Of a DNA stretch of 64,000 nucleotides, positions 43,047-51,754 are shown one piece after another. Every line of letters begins with the position of its first letter. Position 1 is the first letter of the stretch. A model generated the notes under the pieces. It did not search any database. It saw only the letters and a list, made by a program, of their open reading frames with translations, and was not told where the DNA came from. Origin of the DNA: Pontibacter fetidus (GTDB lineage: Bacteria > Bacteroidota > Bacteroidia > Cytophagales > Hymenobacteraceae); NCBI RefSeq assembly GCF_010119545.1, contig NZ_JAAEAA010000003.1, positions 1 through 64,000 of the forward strand, written 5' to 3'. A program made the translations under genes and the position numbers.

Positions 43047-44882
43047 ATGTGCGGAATTGTAGCATACGTAGGGCATAGAGAAGCTTGCCCAATAATTATT
43101 AAAGGCCTTAAGCGCCTGGAATACAGAGGATACGATAGTGCTGGTATAGCCCTGATGAATGGTGAGCTGAACGTTTACAAGAAAAAGGGTAAAGTTAGCG
43201 AACTGGAAGGGTTTATTGCTGACAAAAATGTACATGGCAATATTGGCATGGGCCATACGCGCTGGGCAACCCACGGTGAGCCAAATGATGTAAATGCACA
43301 CCCGCATTACTCTACATCAGGCAAAATCGCCATTATTCATAACGGTATTATAGAGAACTATGCAGCCCTGAAAACGCTGTTACTTGAGAAAGGCCATACG
43401 TTCCAGTCTGACACCGACTCTGAGGTTTTCATTAACCTGATCGAAGATATCCGCACGACAACAAACTGCACATTGGTAGAAGCAGTACGTTTAGCTTTAC
43501 ATGAAGTAGTAGGTGCTTACGCTATAGTTGTTTTATCAAAAGATGATCCGAACCACATGGTGGCAGCCCGTAAAGGTAGCCCGCTGGTAGTTGGTGTTGG
43601 CGAAGGCGAGTACTTCTTTGCTTCTGATGCTACTCCGATCATTGAGTATACCAACGATGTGATTTACCTGAACGACTATGAAATTGCCGTAGTTAAAGAT
43701 GGTAAGTTAGATATCCGTACAAAAGAGGATGTGCAGCAAACACCTTATATTCAACGTCTGGAGCTTGCCTTGGAGTCGATTGAGAAAGGTGGTTACGAGC
43801 ACTTTATGCTGAAAGAAATATTTGAGCAGCCTCGCTCTATATTGGACAGCATGCGTGGCCGTATGATCGCGGAGAATAACCATTTAATGATGGGCGGTAT
43901 CCGTGAGTACGAAAATAAATTCGCAAATGCCCAGCGTATACTTATAGTTGCCTGCGGTACATCATGGCATGCCGGCTTGGTAGCAGAATACCTGATCGAA
44001 GATCTGGCCCGCATACCGGTTGAAGTAGAATATGCTTCAGAGTTCCGTTATCGTAACCCGATCGTAAACGAAAACGACATTGTAATTGCTATTTCACAGT
44101 CTGGTGAGACGGCTGATACGTTGGCAGCTATAGAACTTGCGAAATCTAAAGGTGCTACTATTTTCGGTATCTGTAACGTGGTAGGTTCATCTATTGCACG
44201 TGCTACTGATGCTGGCGCTTATACGCACGCTGGTCCTGAAATTGGTGTGGCTTCTACTAAAGCGTTTACAGCACAGGTTACTGTACTTACGCTTATTGCC
44301 ATGATCATCGGTAGCAAGCGCGGAACTATAGAAACCAGCAAACTACACCAACTGATCGCTGAACTGGAGCAGATACCTGCAAAAGTAGAAGAAACACTTA
44401 AGCTGGATAAGCAGATCGAAGAAATTTCAGCTATCTATAAAGATGCTACTAACTTCCTGTACTTAGGTCGTGGGTATAACTTCCCGGTTGCCCTGGAAGG
44501 CGCGCTTAAACTGAAAGAGATCTCTTACATACATGCCGAAGGTTACCCAGCCGCAGAAATGAAGCACGGGCCGATAGCGCTAATAGATGAGCAGATGCCA
44601 GTTGTAGTTATCGCTACAAAAGACAGCTCTTACGAGAAGATCGTATCGAATGTGCAGGAAGTAAAGGCGCGTAAAGGAAAAGTGATTGCTGTAGTTACCG
44701 AAGGCGACACAACTATACCTGCCATGGCTGACCACGTGATCGAGATACCAGAGACAAGCGAGCACCTGATGCCACTATTATCTGTCGTTCCGCTTCAGTT
44801 GTTATCTTACCACATTGCAGTAATGCGCGGTTGCAACGTAGACCAGCCTCGTAACCTTGCAAAATCAGTAACAGTAGAGTAA
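43047..44882 (+). CDS. glmS: Glutamine-fructose-6-phosphate aminotransferase (isomerizing)
   Basis: 611 aa. N-terminal glutaminase with nucleophile Cys2 (MCGIVAYVG), GHTRWATHGEPNDVNAHPH, IHNGIIENY, DTDSEVF; then two SIS domains, with ISQSGETADTLAA and CGTSWHAGLVAEYL, SIARATDAG and ends GCNVDQPRNLAKSVTVE. Makes glucosamine-6-phosphate, the first step to UDP-GlcNAc for peptidoglycan and LPS. No glmS riboswitch-like leader is seen: the ATG is only 33 bp after the -7 box. A long hairpin at 44902 ends it. Confidence 0.97.
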   Translation: MCGIVAYVGHREACPIIIKGLKRLEYRGYDSAGIALMNGELNVYKKKGKVSELEGFIADKNVHGNIGMGHTRWATHGEPNDVNAHPHYSTSGKIAIIHNGIIENYAALKTLLLEKGHTFQSDTDSEVFINLIEDIRTTTNCTLVEAVRLALHEVVGAYAIVVLSKDDPNHMVAARKGSPLVVGVGEGEYFFASDATPIIEYTNDVIYLNDYEIAVVKDGKLDIRTKEDVQQTPYIQRLELALESIEKGGYEHFMLKEIFEQPRSILDSMRGRMIAENNHLMMGGIREYENKFANAQRILIVACGTSWHAGLVAEYLIEDLARIPVEVEYASEFRYRNPIVNENDIVIAISQSGETADTLAAIELAKSKGATIFGICNVVGSSIARATDAGAYTHAGPEIGVASTKAFTAQVTVLTLIAMIIGSKRGTIETSKLHQLIAELEQIPAKVEETLKLDKQIEEISAIYKDATNFLYLGRGYNFPVALEGALKLKEISYIHAEGYPAAEMKHGPIALIDEQMPVVVIATKDSSYEKIVSNVQEVKARKGKVIAVVTEGDTTIPAMADHVIEIPETSEHLMPLLSVVPLQLLSYHIAVMRGCNVDQPRNLAKSVTVE

Positions 44883-44901
44883 TTACTACTAACTATAAAA
44901 C

Positions 44902-44933
44902 AAAAAAGGAGACCCGAACAGGTCTCCTTTTTT
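44902..44933. terminator. Two-way terminator (glmS / 3-hydroxyacyl-CoA dehydrogenase-like)
   Basis: Perfect 13-bp stem AAAAAAGGAGACC/GGTCTCCTTTTTT with a 6-nt loop between convergent genes. Confidence 0.9.
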
Positions 44934-44950
44934 ATGCTTGCAGCTATAGT

Positions 44951-45634
44951 TTATACTTCGAACTTCTGGCCTGTTAGGTATTTTGTTTTAAGCAAAGGGC
45001 AGACTTTGTAGCGTTCTTCTTTTGTGTCTTCGTAAACGGCCTGCAGCAAATTATACACATTAGCTATCCCTATCAGGTTAGCCCACTCAAAAGGACCTTT
45101 CGGGTAATTGGTACCCAGCTTCATCCCCAGATCAATGTCATTTATACCTGCAGTTCTTTCCTGCAAAGTATAGCAGGCTTCGTTAATGATCATGCAAAGT
45201 ATACGCGGCGTAACCATGCCCACGCGGTCAGCAACAATTAGGTAATCTGTTCCCAGTACACTACATACCTCTTTCAGTTTTGCTTCGCAGCCATCATGTA
45301 GCAGGCTTACTTCCAGCACCGGGCGGTTAAAAAGCGAAGGCAATCCGTTAAAGCCAATTAAAGTACAGGGTCTATCCGCATTTGCTTCTTTCACCAGCGC
45401 CGCTAATTGCATGGTTGCTGCATTACAGAAAACTACTTGTTCGGGGGCGTAATAGCTCAAACGTTCCGGTTGCTCATGCAGCAGAAAATCAAACACTACA
45501 TCAGAAGGCTCCAGTTGCTCATCAATTATATTATGGCTCTGCAGGAACGTGTAACGTACGCCGTTATCAGTTTCCGGAAATTTCTGCCTAAACTCTGCGG
45601 CCATTTCGGGGCCAGCCAAAACAAGTATGTGCAT
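44951..45634 (-). CDS. 3-hydroxyacyl-CoA dehydrogenase C-terminal domain protein
   Basis: 227 aa. The C-terminal half is 3HCDH-like: VADRVGMVTPRILCMIINEACYTLQE and DIDLGMKLGTNYPKGPFEWANLIGI with the substrate-helix signature. The N-terminal half lacks the GxGxxG NAD motif; only MHILVLAGPEMAAEFRQKF remains, so it may not bind NAD normally. It is shorter than FadB-type dehydrogenases (about 280 aa). Possibly a regulatory or divergent homologue. Single gene convergent with glmS. Confidence 0.75.
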   Translation of the reverse strand: MHILVLAGPEMAAEFRQKFPETDNGVRYTFLQSHNIIDEQLEPSDVVFDFLLHEQPERLSYYAPEQVVFCNAATMQLAALVKEANADRPCTLIGFNGLPSLFNRPVLEVSLLHDGCEAKLKEVCSVLGTDYLIVADRVGMVTPRILCMIINEACYTLQERTAGINDIDLGMKLGTNYPKGPFEWANLIGIANVYNLLQAVYEDTKEERYKVCPLLKTKYLTGQKFEV

Positions 45635-45681
45635 AATTCTGTACTTTTGATGGTAAAGATAAACATTTAAACTTATTCAGA

Positions 45682-46062
45682 ATGGCACATACTATAGTTA
45701 ACGCACAGAATGCTCCTGCCCCGATCGGGCCTTACAGCCAGGCAACTATGGCCAACGGCGTACTTTATGTTTCGGGTCAGATACCGCTAAACCAACAGAC
45801 CAGCGAACTGGTGACTGGCAGGATCGAGGACGAAACGCACATGGTGATGAAGAACCTGCAGTTTATACTTTCAGAAGCTGGCATGGATTTCAGCAACGTA
45901 GTAAAATGCAGCATTTTTGTAAAAGACCTGAACAACTTTGGTAAGATAAACGAAACCTATGGCAGCTACTTTACCAGCAACCCTCCTGCCCGCGAAACTG
46001 TAGAAGTTAGCCGCCTGCCAAAAGACGTGAATGTGGAGATTTCCTGTATTGCAGTGAAGTAA
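45682..46062 (+). CDS. ridA: RidA family reactive intermediate/imine deaminase
   Basis: 126 aa, full length. NAPAPIGPYSQATMANGVLYVSGQIPL, then LQFILSEAGMDFSNVVKCSIFVKDL, the key Arg in ARETVEVSRLP and the Glu in VEISCIAVK mark a RidA (YjgF) trimer. Hydrolyses 2-aminoacrylate and related imines made by PLP enzymes. Divergent from the 44951 gene, with its own two-way terminator downstream. Confidence 0.93.
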   Translation: MAHTIVNAQNAPAPIGPYSQATMANGVLYVSGQIPLNQQTSELVTGRIEDETHMVMKNLQFILSEAGMDFSNVVKCSIFVKDLNNFGKINETYGSYFTSNPPARETVEVSRLPKDVNVEISCIAVK

Positions 46063-46070
46063 TTACTAAC

Positions 46071-46119
46071 TACAAACAAAAACGCCTTCAAGTTATTTTG
46101 GGAGGCGTTTTTGTTTGTA
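46071..46119. terminator. Two-way terminator (ridA / lipoprotein)
   Basis: Perfect 17-bp stem TACAAACAAAAACGCCT with its complement, 15-nt loop, between convergent genes. Confidence 0.9.
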
Positions 46120-46127
46120 GCTTATTT

Positions 46128-46496
46128 CTAGTTAAGCGGCTCCGGATCGTCTTTCAGGTATAGCTTTATATAAACTGAATCGCCTTTGGATATAGTAAGC
46201 TTATCCAAGCCAGTTTCCAGCTTAGAAATATATTTTGCCCTGATTTTAAAGTCGCCCGGCTGAACAGTTATAGTTGTATCAGCTAGTTTGTTTGCGGGAT
46301 CAATAACTACATTGTTGATGTAATAGAATGCAGGTGTTCTTTCCTGTTTATCCTCAAAGTGATAAGTGCCTATGGTTATATAACTTCCGCCGCCTTTCGA
46401 CTTCAGTCTAATAATCTCAAAGCTATCGCCAAGGCTTTGGATTTTACTGCTTGAACAGGCAAATAGAAATAAAGCGAGCAGGAAATAACGATACAT
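46128..46496 (-). CDS. Small lipoprotein (unknown)
   Basis: 122 aa. Lipobox LFACSSS near residue 14 after MYRYFLLALFLF. The rest is beta-rich: SKGGGSYITIGTYHF, PAFYYINNVVIDPA, TTITVQPGDFKIRAKYISK, GDSVYIKLYLKDDPEPLN, like a small carboxypeptidase-regulatory-type or PEGA-like beta domain. Placed 20 bp after a similar small exported protein on the same strand, so probably one transcript. Function unknown. Confidence 0.6.
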   Translation of the reverse strand: MYRYFLLALFLFACSSSKIQSLGDSFEIIRLKSKGGGSYITIGTYHFEDKQERTPAFYYINNVVIDPANKLADTTITVQPGDFKIRAKYISKLETGLDKLTISKGDSVYIKLYLKDDPEPLN

Positions 46497-46516
46497 ATAG
46501 AGTAACTATAGTTGTA

Positions 46517-46891
46517 TTAATTCAGGTAAGAGAAGGTCAAATCGACCTTTAAGCTACCTTCGATAGCCTTATATGGTTTGTACCTCAATTCGTAATCAGG
46601 ACTATACCAGTCACTGTTATAAATGACTTTATTAACCTTCCCGGCCAGCAACTTTACATTACCAATCATAGCGGTATCATTTATACTTCCGCGCACTACT
46701 ATTTTCAGGTTATGCACATACTCATCAGCCCTAAGCGGGGCAATTACTTTATAGTTGTGCGGACTGCTGATCTGATCTATAACTATAGTTTCAGTTTCAC
46801 TTCCTCCAATAGAAAGGAAGGTCATAGCTGCAAATCCGATTAAACCGGTTAGTAGAGCTATCGCAATCCAGATTATATTACGGGCTCTCAT
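46517..46891 (-). CDS. Small membrane-anchored protein (unknown)
   Basis: 124 aa. One N-terminal helix (IIWIAIALLTGLIGFAAMTFL) as anchor, then a beta-rich outside domain (TETIVIDQISSPHNYKVIAPL; NLKIVVRGSINDTAMIGNVKLLAG; GSLKVDLTFSYLN). It resembles the downstream lipoprotein in size and type. An AACTATAGTT lies inside at 46781. No family recognised. Confidence 0.55.
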   Translation of the reverse strand: MRARNIIWIAIALLTGLIGFAAMTFLSIGGSETETIVIDQISSPHNYKVIAPLRADEYVHNLKIVVRGSINDTAMIGNVKLLAGKVNKVIYNSDWYSPDYELRYKPYKAIEGSLKVDLTFSYLN

Positions 46892-46949
46892 ATAAGTATA
46901 AAAATATAAATTTTTACCACTTTACCATAAAATTGCCAAACTTTTAATT

Positions 46950-47969
46950 CTAAATATTTGCTCCCTGTTCTTTCTCCGTTTCTTCTGGTGGAACTATAGG
47001 CTCTTCTTCGCCACCATACACTTCCCGTTCGTGTTTACCGGGTTCTGCGTTTACAGCTGAGTTGCCTACTTCAATTTCCTGCCTTATAACACGCACTGCG
47101 TAAGTAGCCGGGTAAATATTATGCCCGTATTTGCGGGAGTACACAAACGTGAAAACCGCCCCGAAAAAAATGATCTGGGAAGTAAAGAAAACCCAGGTTA
47201 AAATGATCACGACAGAACCAGCTGCCCCATATACCGAAGCTACATCATTCTTGCCCAGGTAAAACCCGATAATCCCTCTGAAAATCGAAAATAGCAGTGC
47301 TGTAACTATAGCTCCCACCCACACATCACGCCATTTGATCCTGGCATCCGGAAGAAACCTGTAAATGCAGCCAAACAGGAAGGACATCATCACCAGACTC
47401 GACATAAAATTAGCCAGGTGCAGTACATACACGATCCAACCTGAGAAACGAGCCGTCAGGAAATCGCCGATGATAACCAGCACAGTGTTCGCCAGTAACG
47501 ATAGTAAAAGGATGATCGCAATAACCAGGATCATCCCGAAAGAAAGAAACCGGTCGAGCAAGAGTTTAAGGTAGCCACGTTTAGGCTTGGGCTTTACATA
47601 CCATATTTCGTTCAGGGAATCCTGCAGGGAGACAAACAAGCCGGTTGCGGCAATAAACAACGCCACGCCGCCAACTATAGCCGCCAGGTTCAGGTTAGTG
47701 AAAGCATTTACATTTTCCACCATCTTCTGCACGGCATACGCCCCTTCCGAACCTATCAGTTCTTTTATTCTATAGTATATCTCCCCCGATACGGCCTGCT
47801 CTTCCAGGAAATAGCCACTGGCACTAATGATGATGATGAGCATTGGCGGCAGCGCAAAAATGGTATAGTATGCCAATGCCGCTCCCTTCTGAAAAGAGTT
47901 GTTATCCAGGAACTCCAGCCAAGTTTCCTCGAGCAGGAGCCAGATCATAAGAAGTCGGGAGCGTACCAT
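46950..47969 (-). CDS. YihY/BrkB family membrane protein
   Basis: 339 aa, about six helices. Family marks: WLEFLDNNSFQKGAALAYYTIFALPPMLIIIISASGYF, the central FIAATGLFVSLQDSLNEIW, and the late WRDVWVGAIVTALLFSIFRGIIGFYLGKNDVASVYGAAGSVVIILTWVFFTSQIIFFGAVFTFVY. Ends in a long acidic tail. The family was once called RNase BN or serum-resistance BrkB; the true function is unknown, perhaps lipid or polymer transport. Single gene. Confidence 0.9.
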   Translation of the reverse strand: MVRSRLLMIWLLLEETWLEFLDNNSFQKGAALAYYTIFALPPMLIIIISASGYFLEEQAVSGEIYYRIKELIGSEGAYAVQKMVENVNAFTNLNLAAIVGGVALFIAATGLFVSLQDSLNEIWYVKPKPKRGYLKLLLDRFLSFGMILVIAIILLLSLLANTVLVIIGDFLTARFSGWIVYVLHLANFMSSLVMMSFLFGCIYRFLPDARIKWRDVWVGAIVTALLFSIFRGIIGFYLGKNDVASVYGAAGSVVIILTWVFFTSQIIFFGAVFTFVYSRKYGHNIYPATYAVRVIRQEIEVGNSAVNAEPGKHEREVYGGEEEPIVPPEETEKEQGANI

Positions 47970-48145
47970 CCGGGCCGGTTTTAGCTATGCGTACTTACGC
48001 TGATACGCAAATACCTGATATTGTTTGTACTTGCGCTTTATGTATAAAGGATAACATGAAACGAAGCTGCCGTTTATACTTACGATTACGTACTTTATTT
48101 TGTAAATTGCGCCCGAATTAGACGATTACCAGAAGACGACCATAC

Positions 48146-49690
48146 ATGGAAAGAGAAGTTAGAGTACGCTTTGCACCAAGCCCAACCGGGGCGCTTCATA
48201 TAGGCGGTGTTCGCACGGCCCTTTACAATTACCTGCTGGCCCGCAAAACCGGTGGTAAAATGATACTTAGAATAGAAGATACAGACCAGAATCGTTTTGT
48301 GCCAGGTGCCGAAGATTACATACGCCGGTCGCTGGAGTGGTGTGGAATTGAGCTGGATGAAAGCCCATGGAATGGTGGCCCGTATGCGCCTTACCGCCAG
48401 TCGGAACGCAAGCCAATGTATATGCAGTATGCCCTACAGTTGGTGAACGACGGCCACGCCTACTATGCTTTTGATACTGCCGAAGAACTGGAAGCGATGC
48501 GTGAGCGACTGAAAGCTGCCAAAGTAGCTACGCCACAGTACAACGCCATTACGCGTGCCACTATGCGCAACTCGCTTACCATGCCTGAGGATGAAGTGAA
48601 AAAGCTTCTGGAGTCTGGTGCACCGTATGTGATCCGTTTAAAAGTACCGCGTAAAGAAGAGATTCGCCTGAAAGATATGATCCGTGGCTGGGTTATGGTA
48701 CACTCTTCTTCTATAGATGATAAAGTATTGATGAAGTCGGATGGTATGCCAACCTACCACCTGGCTAATATTGTGGATGACCACCTGATGAAGATCACGC
48801 ACGTGATACGCGGGGAAGAGTGGTTACCGTCTGCGCCGTTGCACGTGTTGCTTTACCGCTACTTAGGTTGGGAAGATACCATGCCTGAGTTTGCCCACTT
48901 ACCATTGTTACTTAAACCAGACGGAAACGGAAAACTTAGCAAGCGCGACGGCGATAAGCTGGGCTTCCCGGTATTCCCGCTGCACTGGCAGGATCCGTTT
49001 ACAGGTGAGATTTCTTCTGGTTACCGCGAGGCTGGTTATTTACCGGATGCCTTTGTTAACTTCCTTGCTTTCCTGGGCTGGAACCCGGGCACGCAGCAGG
49101 AGATCTTCTCGATGCAAGAACTGGCAAACGAGTTTACAGTAGAGCGTATCGGTAAGTCTGGTACACGTTTCGATATTCAGAAAGCCCGTTGGTTTAACGA
49201 ACAATACCTGCGCGCCAAACCAGACAGCGAACTGGCAGGTTACCTGCTAACTGCGCTGGAAGAGCATAACATTGATTGCACACACGAGAAAGCCGCCAAA
49301 GTTGCCGGACTAATGAAAGAGCGTGTGAGCTTCCCGCAGGATTTTTGGAAAGAGGCCGCTTATTTCTTTGTTGCCCCTGAAGAATATAACGAGAAGGTAG
49401 CTTCTAAAAAGTGGAATGCCCAGTCGGTTGCTGTGTTTGAGCAGTTTAAGAACGAATTGCCAACTATAGCGGACTTTAATGCTGATTCGGTAAAAGAGCT
49501 GCTGACAACTATACTGGAACGTAACGGTATGAAGATAGGCCAGGTAATGCAGGCGCTTCGCCTTGCTGTAACCGGCGCCGAAGCTGGCCCGGACCTGATG
49601 CAGATCATCGAGATAATTGGTCGTGAGGAAACTATAGCCCGCATCGAAACGGCTATTGCCAAGCTTAGCCAGTACGCTACTGCCGAGTAA
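48146..49690 (+). CDS. gltX: Glutamate-tRNA ligase
   Basis: 514 aa. Class I signature FAPSPTGALHIGGVRTALYNYLLAR (HIGH form HIGG), FRIEDTDQ-like ILRIEDTDQNRF, GMPTYHLANIVDDHLMKITHVIRGEEWLPS, and KMSKS-form KLSKRDG. C-terminal anticodon-binding domain through residue 510. Charges tRNA-Glu; whether it also charges tRNA-Gln cannot be told here. Followed by a hairpin terminator. Confidence 0.96.
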   Translation: MEREVRVRFAPSPTGALHIGGVRTALYNYLLARKTGGKMILRIEDTDQNRFVPGAEDYIRRSLEWCGIELDESPWNGGPYAPYRQSERKPMYMQYALQLVNDGHAYYAFDTAEELEAMRERLKAAKVATPQYNAITRATMRNSLTMPEDEVKKLLESGAPYVIRLKVPRKEEIRLKDMIRGWVMVHSSSIDDKVLMKSDGMPTYHLANIVDDHLMKITHVIRGEEWLPSAPLHVLLYRYLGWEDTMPEFAHLPLLLKPDGNGKLSKRDGDKLGFPVFPLHWQDPFTGEISSGYREAGYLPDAFVNFLAFLGWNPGTQQEIFSMQELANEFTVERIGKSGTRFDIQKARWFNEQYLRAKPDSELAGYLLTALEEHNIDCTHEKAAKVAGLMKERVSFPQDFWKEAAYFFVAPEEYNEKVASKKWNAQSVAVFEQFKNELPTIADFNADSVKELLTTILERNGMKIGQVMQALRLAVTGAEAGPDLMQIIEIIGREETIARIETAIAKLSQYATAE

Positions 49691-49711
49691 GCAACTATAG
49701 CTTTAAACAAG

Positions 49712-49745
49712 AAGGCTGATCCGTTAACCGGGTCAGCCTTTTTTA
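49712..49745 (+). terminator. gltX terminator
   Basis: AAGGCTGA/TCAGCCTT stem extended by CC/GG, then TTTTTTATT. Confidence 0.9.
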
Positions 49746-49830
49746 TTGCTGCAAACTATAGCTGGCCACACCAACCGTAACTATTTGCCTTTTTCTACTT
49801 ATAACATCAGGGAATATAAACTATAAGATC

Positions 49831-50178
49831 ATGGCTAGAAATAAGAAACCCGATAAGAGTAAAAAGAAATCCAAAGTGCATAAAGACCTTGAGGGATTTG
49901 AAATAAAGGTAAACGAACACGGAGAGATCATCTCTAACTATAGTATTGACAGAATAAACGAGTTCCTGAACAAAAATGTGGATGACAAAAAACTCGTAAA
50001 ACGCGACGCTGCAGAAAAAGCCAAACGCGAAGAAGAAGAGTATCATGTAGAAGAGGGCGAAGAAGTAGAAGAAACCGACGAGGACTTTGTACGAGGCACC
50101 AGTTCTGTATCGGATGACGAAGATGACCTGCCTGTTAAACCAAAGCGGAAAGCCGACGAGGATGAGGAAGAAGATTAA
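49831..50178 (+). CDS. Highly charged small protein (unknown)
   Basis: 115 aa. Basic start (MARNKKPDKSKKKSKVHKDLEGFEIKVNEHGEI), then a middle DRINEFLNKNVDDKKLVKRDAAE, then a very acidic tail (EEEEYHVEEGEEVEETDEDFV, ending DEDEEED). No membrane helix. Small Bacteroidota proteins of this kind exist; function unknown. The gene contains one near-perfect CTATAG palindrome in NYS. Confidence 0.65.
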   Translation: MARNKKPDKSKKKSKVHKDLEGFEIKVNEHGEIISNYSIDRINEFLNKNVDDKKLVKRDAAEKAKREEEEYHVEEGEEVEETDEDFVRGTSSVSDDEDDLPVKPKRKADEDEEED

Positions 50179-50287
50179 CTATAGTTTATAGTTCTTTCCC
50201 TAACCAAAAGAGCAAGTTTAACTATAGTTGCCGGTCAATTTCTGCTAATTTATTATCTTGCTGTACTATAACTAATCAGGATAAACT

Positions 50288-51055
50288 ATGAGAAATTCAC
50301 ACGAAATTGACTACAAGATTTTTGGCAACGACATACAGGTGCTGGAGATTGAACTGGACCCGCAGGAAACAGTAATTGCCGAAGCCGGCGCCATGGTGTA
50401 CATGGAGGAAGGCATCGATTTCCAGACCAAAATGGGCGATGGGTCCAGCCCAAGCCAGGGATTTTTAGGAAAACTGGTATCGGCAGGTAGCCGCCTTATT
50501 ACTGGCGAATCGCTGTTTATGACGCACTTTACCCACATGGGGCATGGCAAAAGCCGTGTGGCCTTCTCCGCACCTTACCCGGGCACTATCCTTCCGGTTG
50601 ACCTGACAACTATCCGTAACCGCACGCTTATCACGCAGAAAGACGCTTTCCTGGCAGCTGCACTAGGCACAAAACTGAGCATCCATTTTAACCAGCGTTT
50701 AGGAGCAGGTTTCTTTGGCGGCGAAGGCTTTATTCTGCAAAAGATGCAGGGCGATGGCATGGCCTTTATACACGCCGGCGGAACTATAGTTGAGAAGCAG
50801 CTGAATAACGAAACCCTGAGAGTAGATACAGGCTGCGTAGTGGCTTTTGAAGAAGGGATAGACTTTAGCGTGCAGCGCGCCGGCGGACTGAAATCGATGA
50901 TATTTGGTGGTGAAGGTCTGTTTTTAGCTACATTGCGTGGCACCGGCCGTGTTTGGCTGCAGTCTATGCCGGTTAAGAAACTGATTCAGGCACTGATGCC
51001 ACAAGGCGAAAACGCCCGCAAAGAAGGCAGTATTTTAAGTAGCTTTTTGGAGTAA
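50288..51055 (+). CDS. AIM24/TIGR00266 family protein
   Basis: 255 aa. Jelly-roll repeats with the family marks [135 protein letters not shown]. Soluble; distant relative of mitochondrial AIM24. The reaction or role is not known. Contains AACTATAGTT at 50782 as Thr-Ile-Val. Confidence 0.88.
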   Translation: MRNSHEIDYKIFGNDIQVLEIELDPQETVIAEAGAMVYMEEGIDFQTKMGDGSSPSQGFLGKLVSAGSRLITGESLFMTHFTHMGHGKSRVAFSAPYPGTILPVDLTTIRNRTLITQKDAFLAAALGTKLSIHFNQRLGAGFFGGEGFILQKMQGDGMAFIHAGGTIVEKQLNNETLRVDTGCVVAFEEGIDFSVQRAGGLKSMIFGGEGLFLATLRGTGRVWLQSMPVKKLIQALMPQGENARKEGSILSSFLE

Positions 51056-51101
51056 GTTCATAGTGTGCTTTATACCTTACCCATAAACTACCTCAAACTT
51101 T

Positions 51102-51440
51102 ATGAACCGGATAACTAAAATCATAGTTGGAGCCTTTATTGGTCTTTTCTTAATTGCATCTACTATAATTGTTGTTATATCTGTTAAGGTAAAAGATGCA
51201 GGTGCTTATAAGGCTTCTCAAAAATATATTGAGACAAATCCAGATGTCCTTAAAGAAACCGGAGAAATAAAGGGCTATAGTTTTTTTACTTCTGGATCAA
51301 TTGAGCATAACTCTAAAGGTGGCGTTGCTTATTTTAGCTATACAGTTGAAGGAAGCAAAAGCGATTTACCTATTCATATTGTTCTCAAAACAGACTCTCT
51401 GGATAATTGGAACGTAATTGATTTTACAATGCTTGAATAA
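51102..51440 (+). CDS. Coa1/Tim21-like membrane protein
   Basis: 112 aa. One N-terminal helix (IIVGAFIGLFLIASTIIVVISV), then KDAGAYKASQKYIETNPDVLKETGEIKGYSFFTSGSIEHNSKGG and a beta-strand pair (VAYFSYTVEGSKSDLPIHIVLKTDSL, WNVIDFTMLE). This is the layout of the cytochrome oxidase assembly factor 1 (Coa1)/Tim21 fold found in many bacteria. The role is inferred from fold only. Confidence 0.65.
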   Translation: MNRITKIIVGAFIGLFLIASTIIVVISVKVKDAGAYKASQKYIETNPDVLKETGEIKGYSFFTSGSIEHNSKGGVAYFSYTVEGSKSDLPIHIVLKTDSLDNWNVIDFTMLE

Positions 51441-51681
51441 GCTCTAAAACAAGAATGTCTGGTAATTATAAACTTTAAAACTATAATTTATAATTGCACT
51501 CGCTCGCCTCTGGCGAGTGTGAGCTACTGGTGGCGTCCCGCCACTTATTCCTTACACATATTTTAAATCGGCCAGAGTCCGCTGTTAACCCACACTCGCG
51601 GGACGCGAGCGAGAGAACTGAAAAGTAAACTATAGTTTAAAGATCCGGCTAAAGCTATACTTGCGGCATTAAAGGAACTAT
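51441..51681. repeat. Non-coding spacer with GC-rich inverted repeat
   Basis: CTCGCTCGC (51499-51507) is complementary to GCGAGCGAG (51605-51613). Between them is a smaller CTCGC..GGCGAG and a GTGGCG..CGCCAC hairpin. No gene frame. It also has an AACTATAGTT at 51628-51637. Looks like a REP-type element. Confidence 0.55.
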
Positions 51682-51727
51682 AAAACAAAATGTCCGGTAA
51701 GTTTATACTTACCGGACATTTTGTTTT
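51682..51727. terminator. 21-bp perfect hairpin, two-way terminator
   Basis: AAAACAAAATGTCCGGTAAGT and its full complement, 4-nt loop TTAT. Flanking A/T runs in both directions. Between the Coa1-like gene (+) and the GH3 gene (-). Confidence 0.9.
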
Positions 51728-51754
51728 ATTAACTCAGAAATCAAGACTCAGAAC

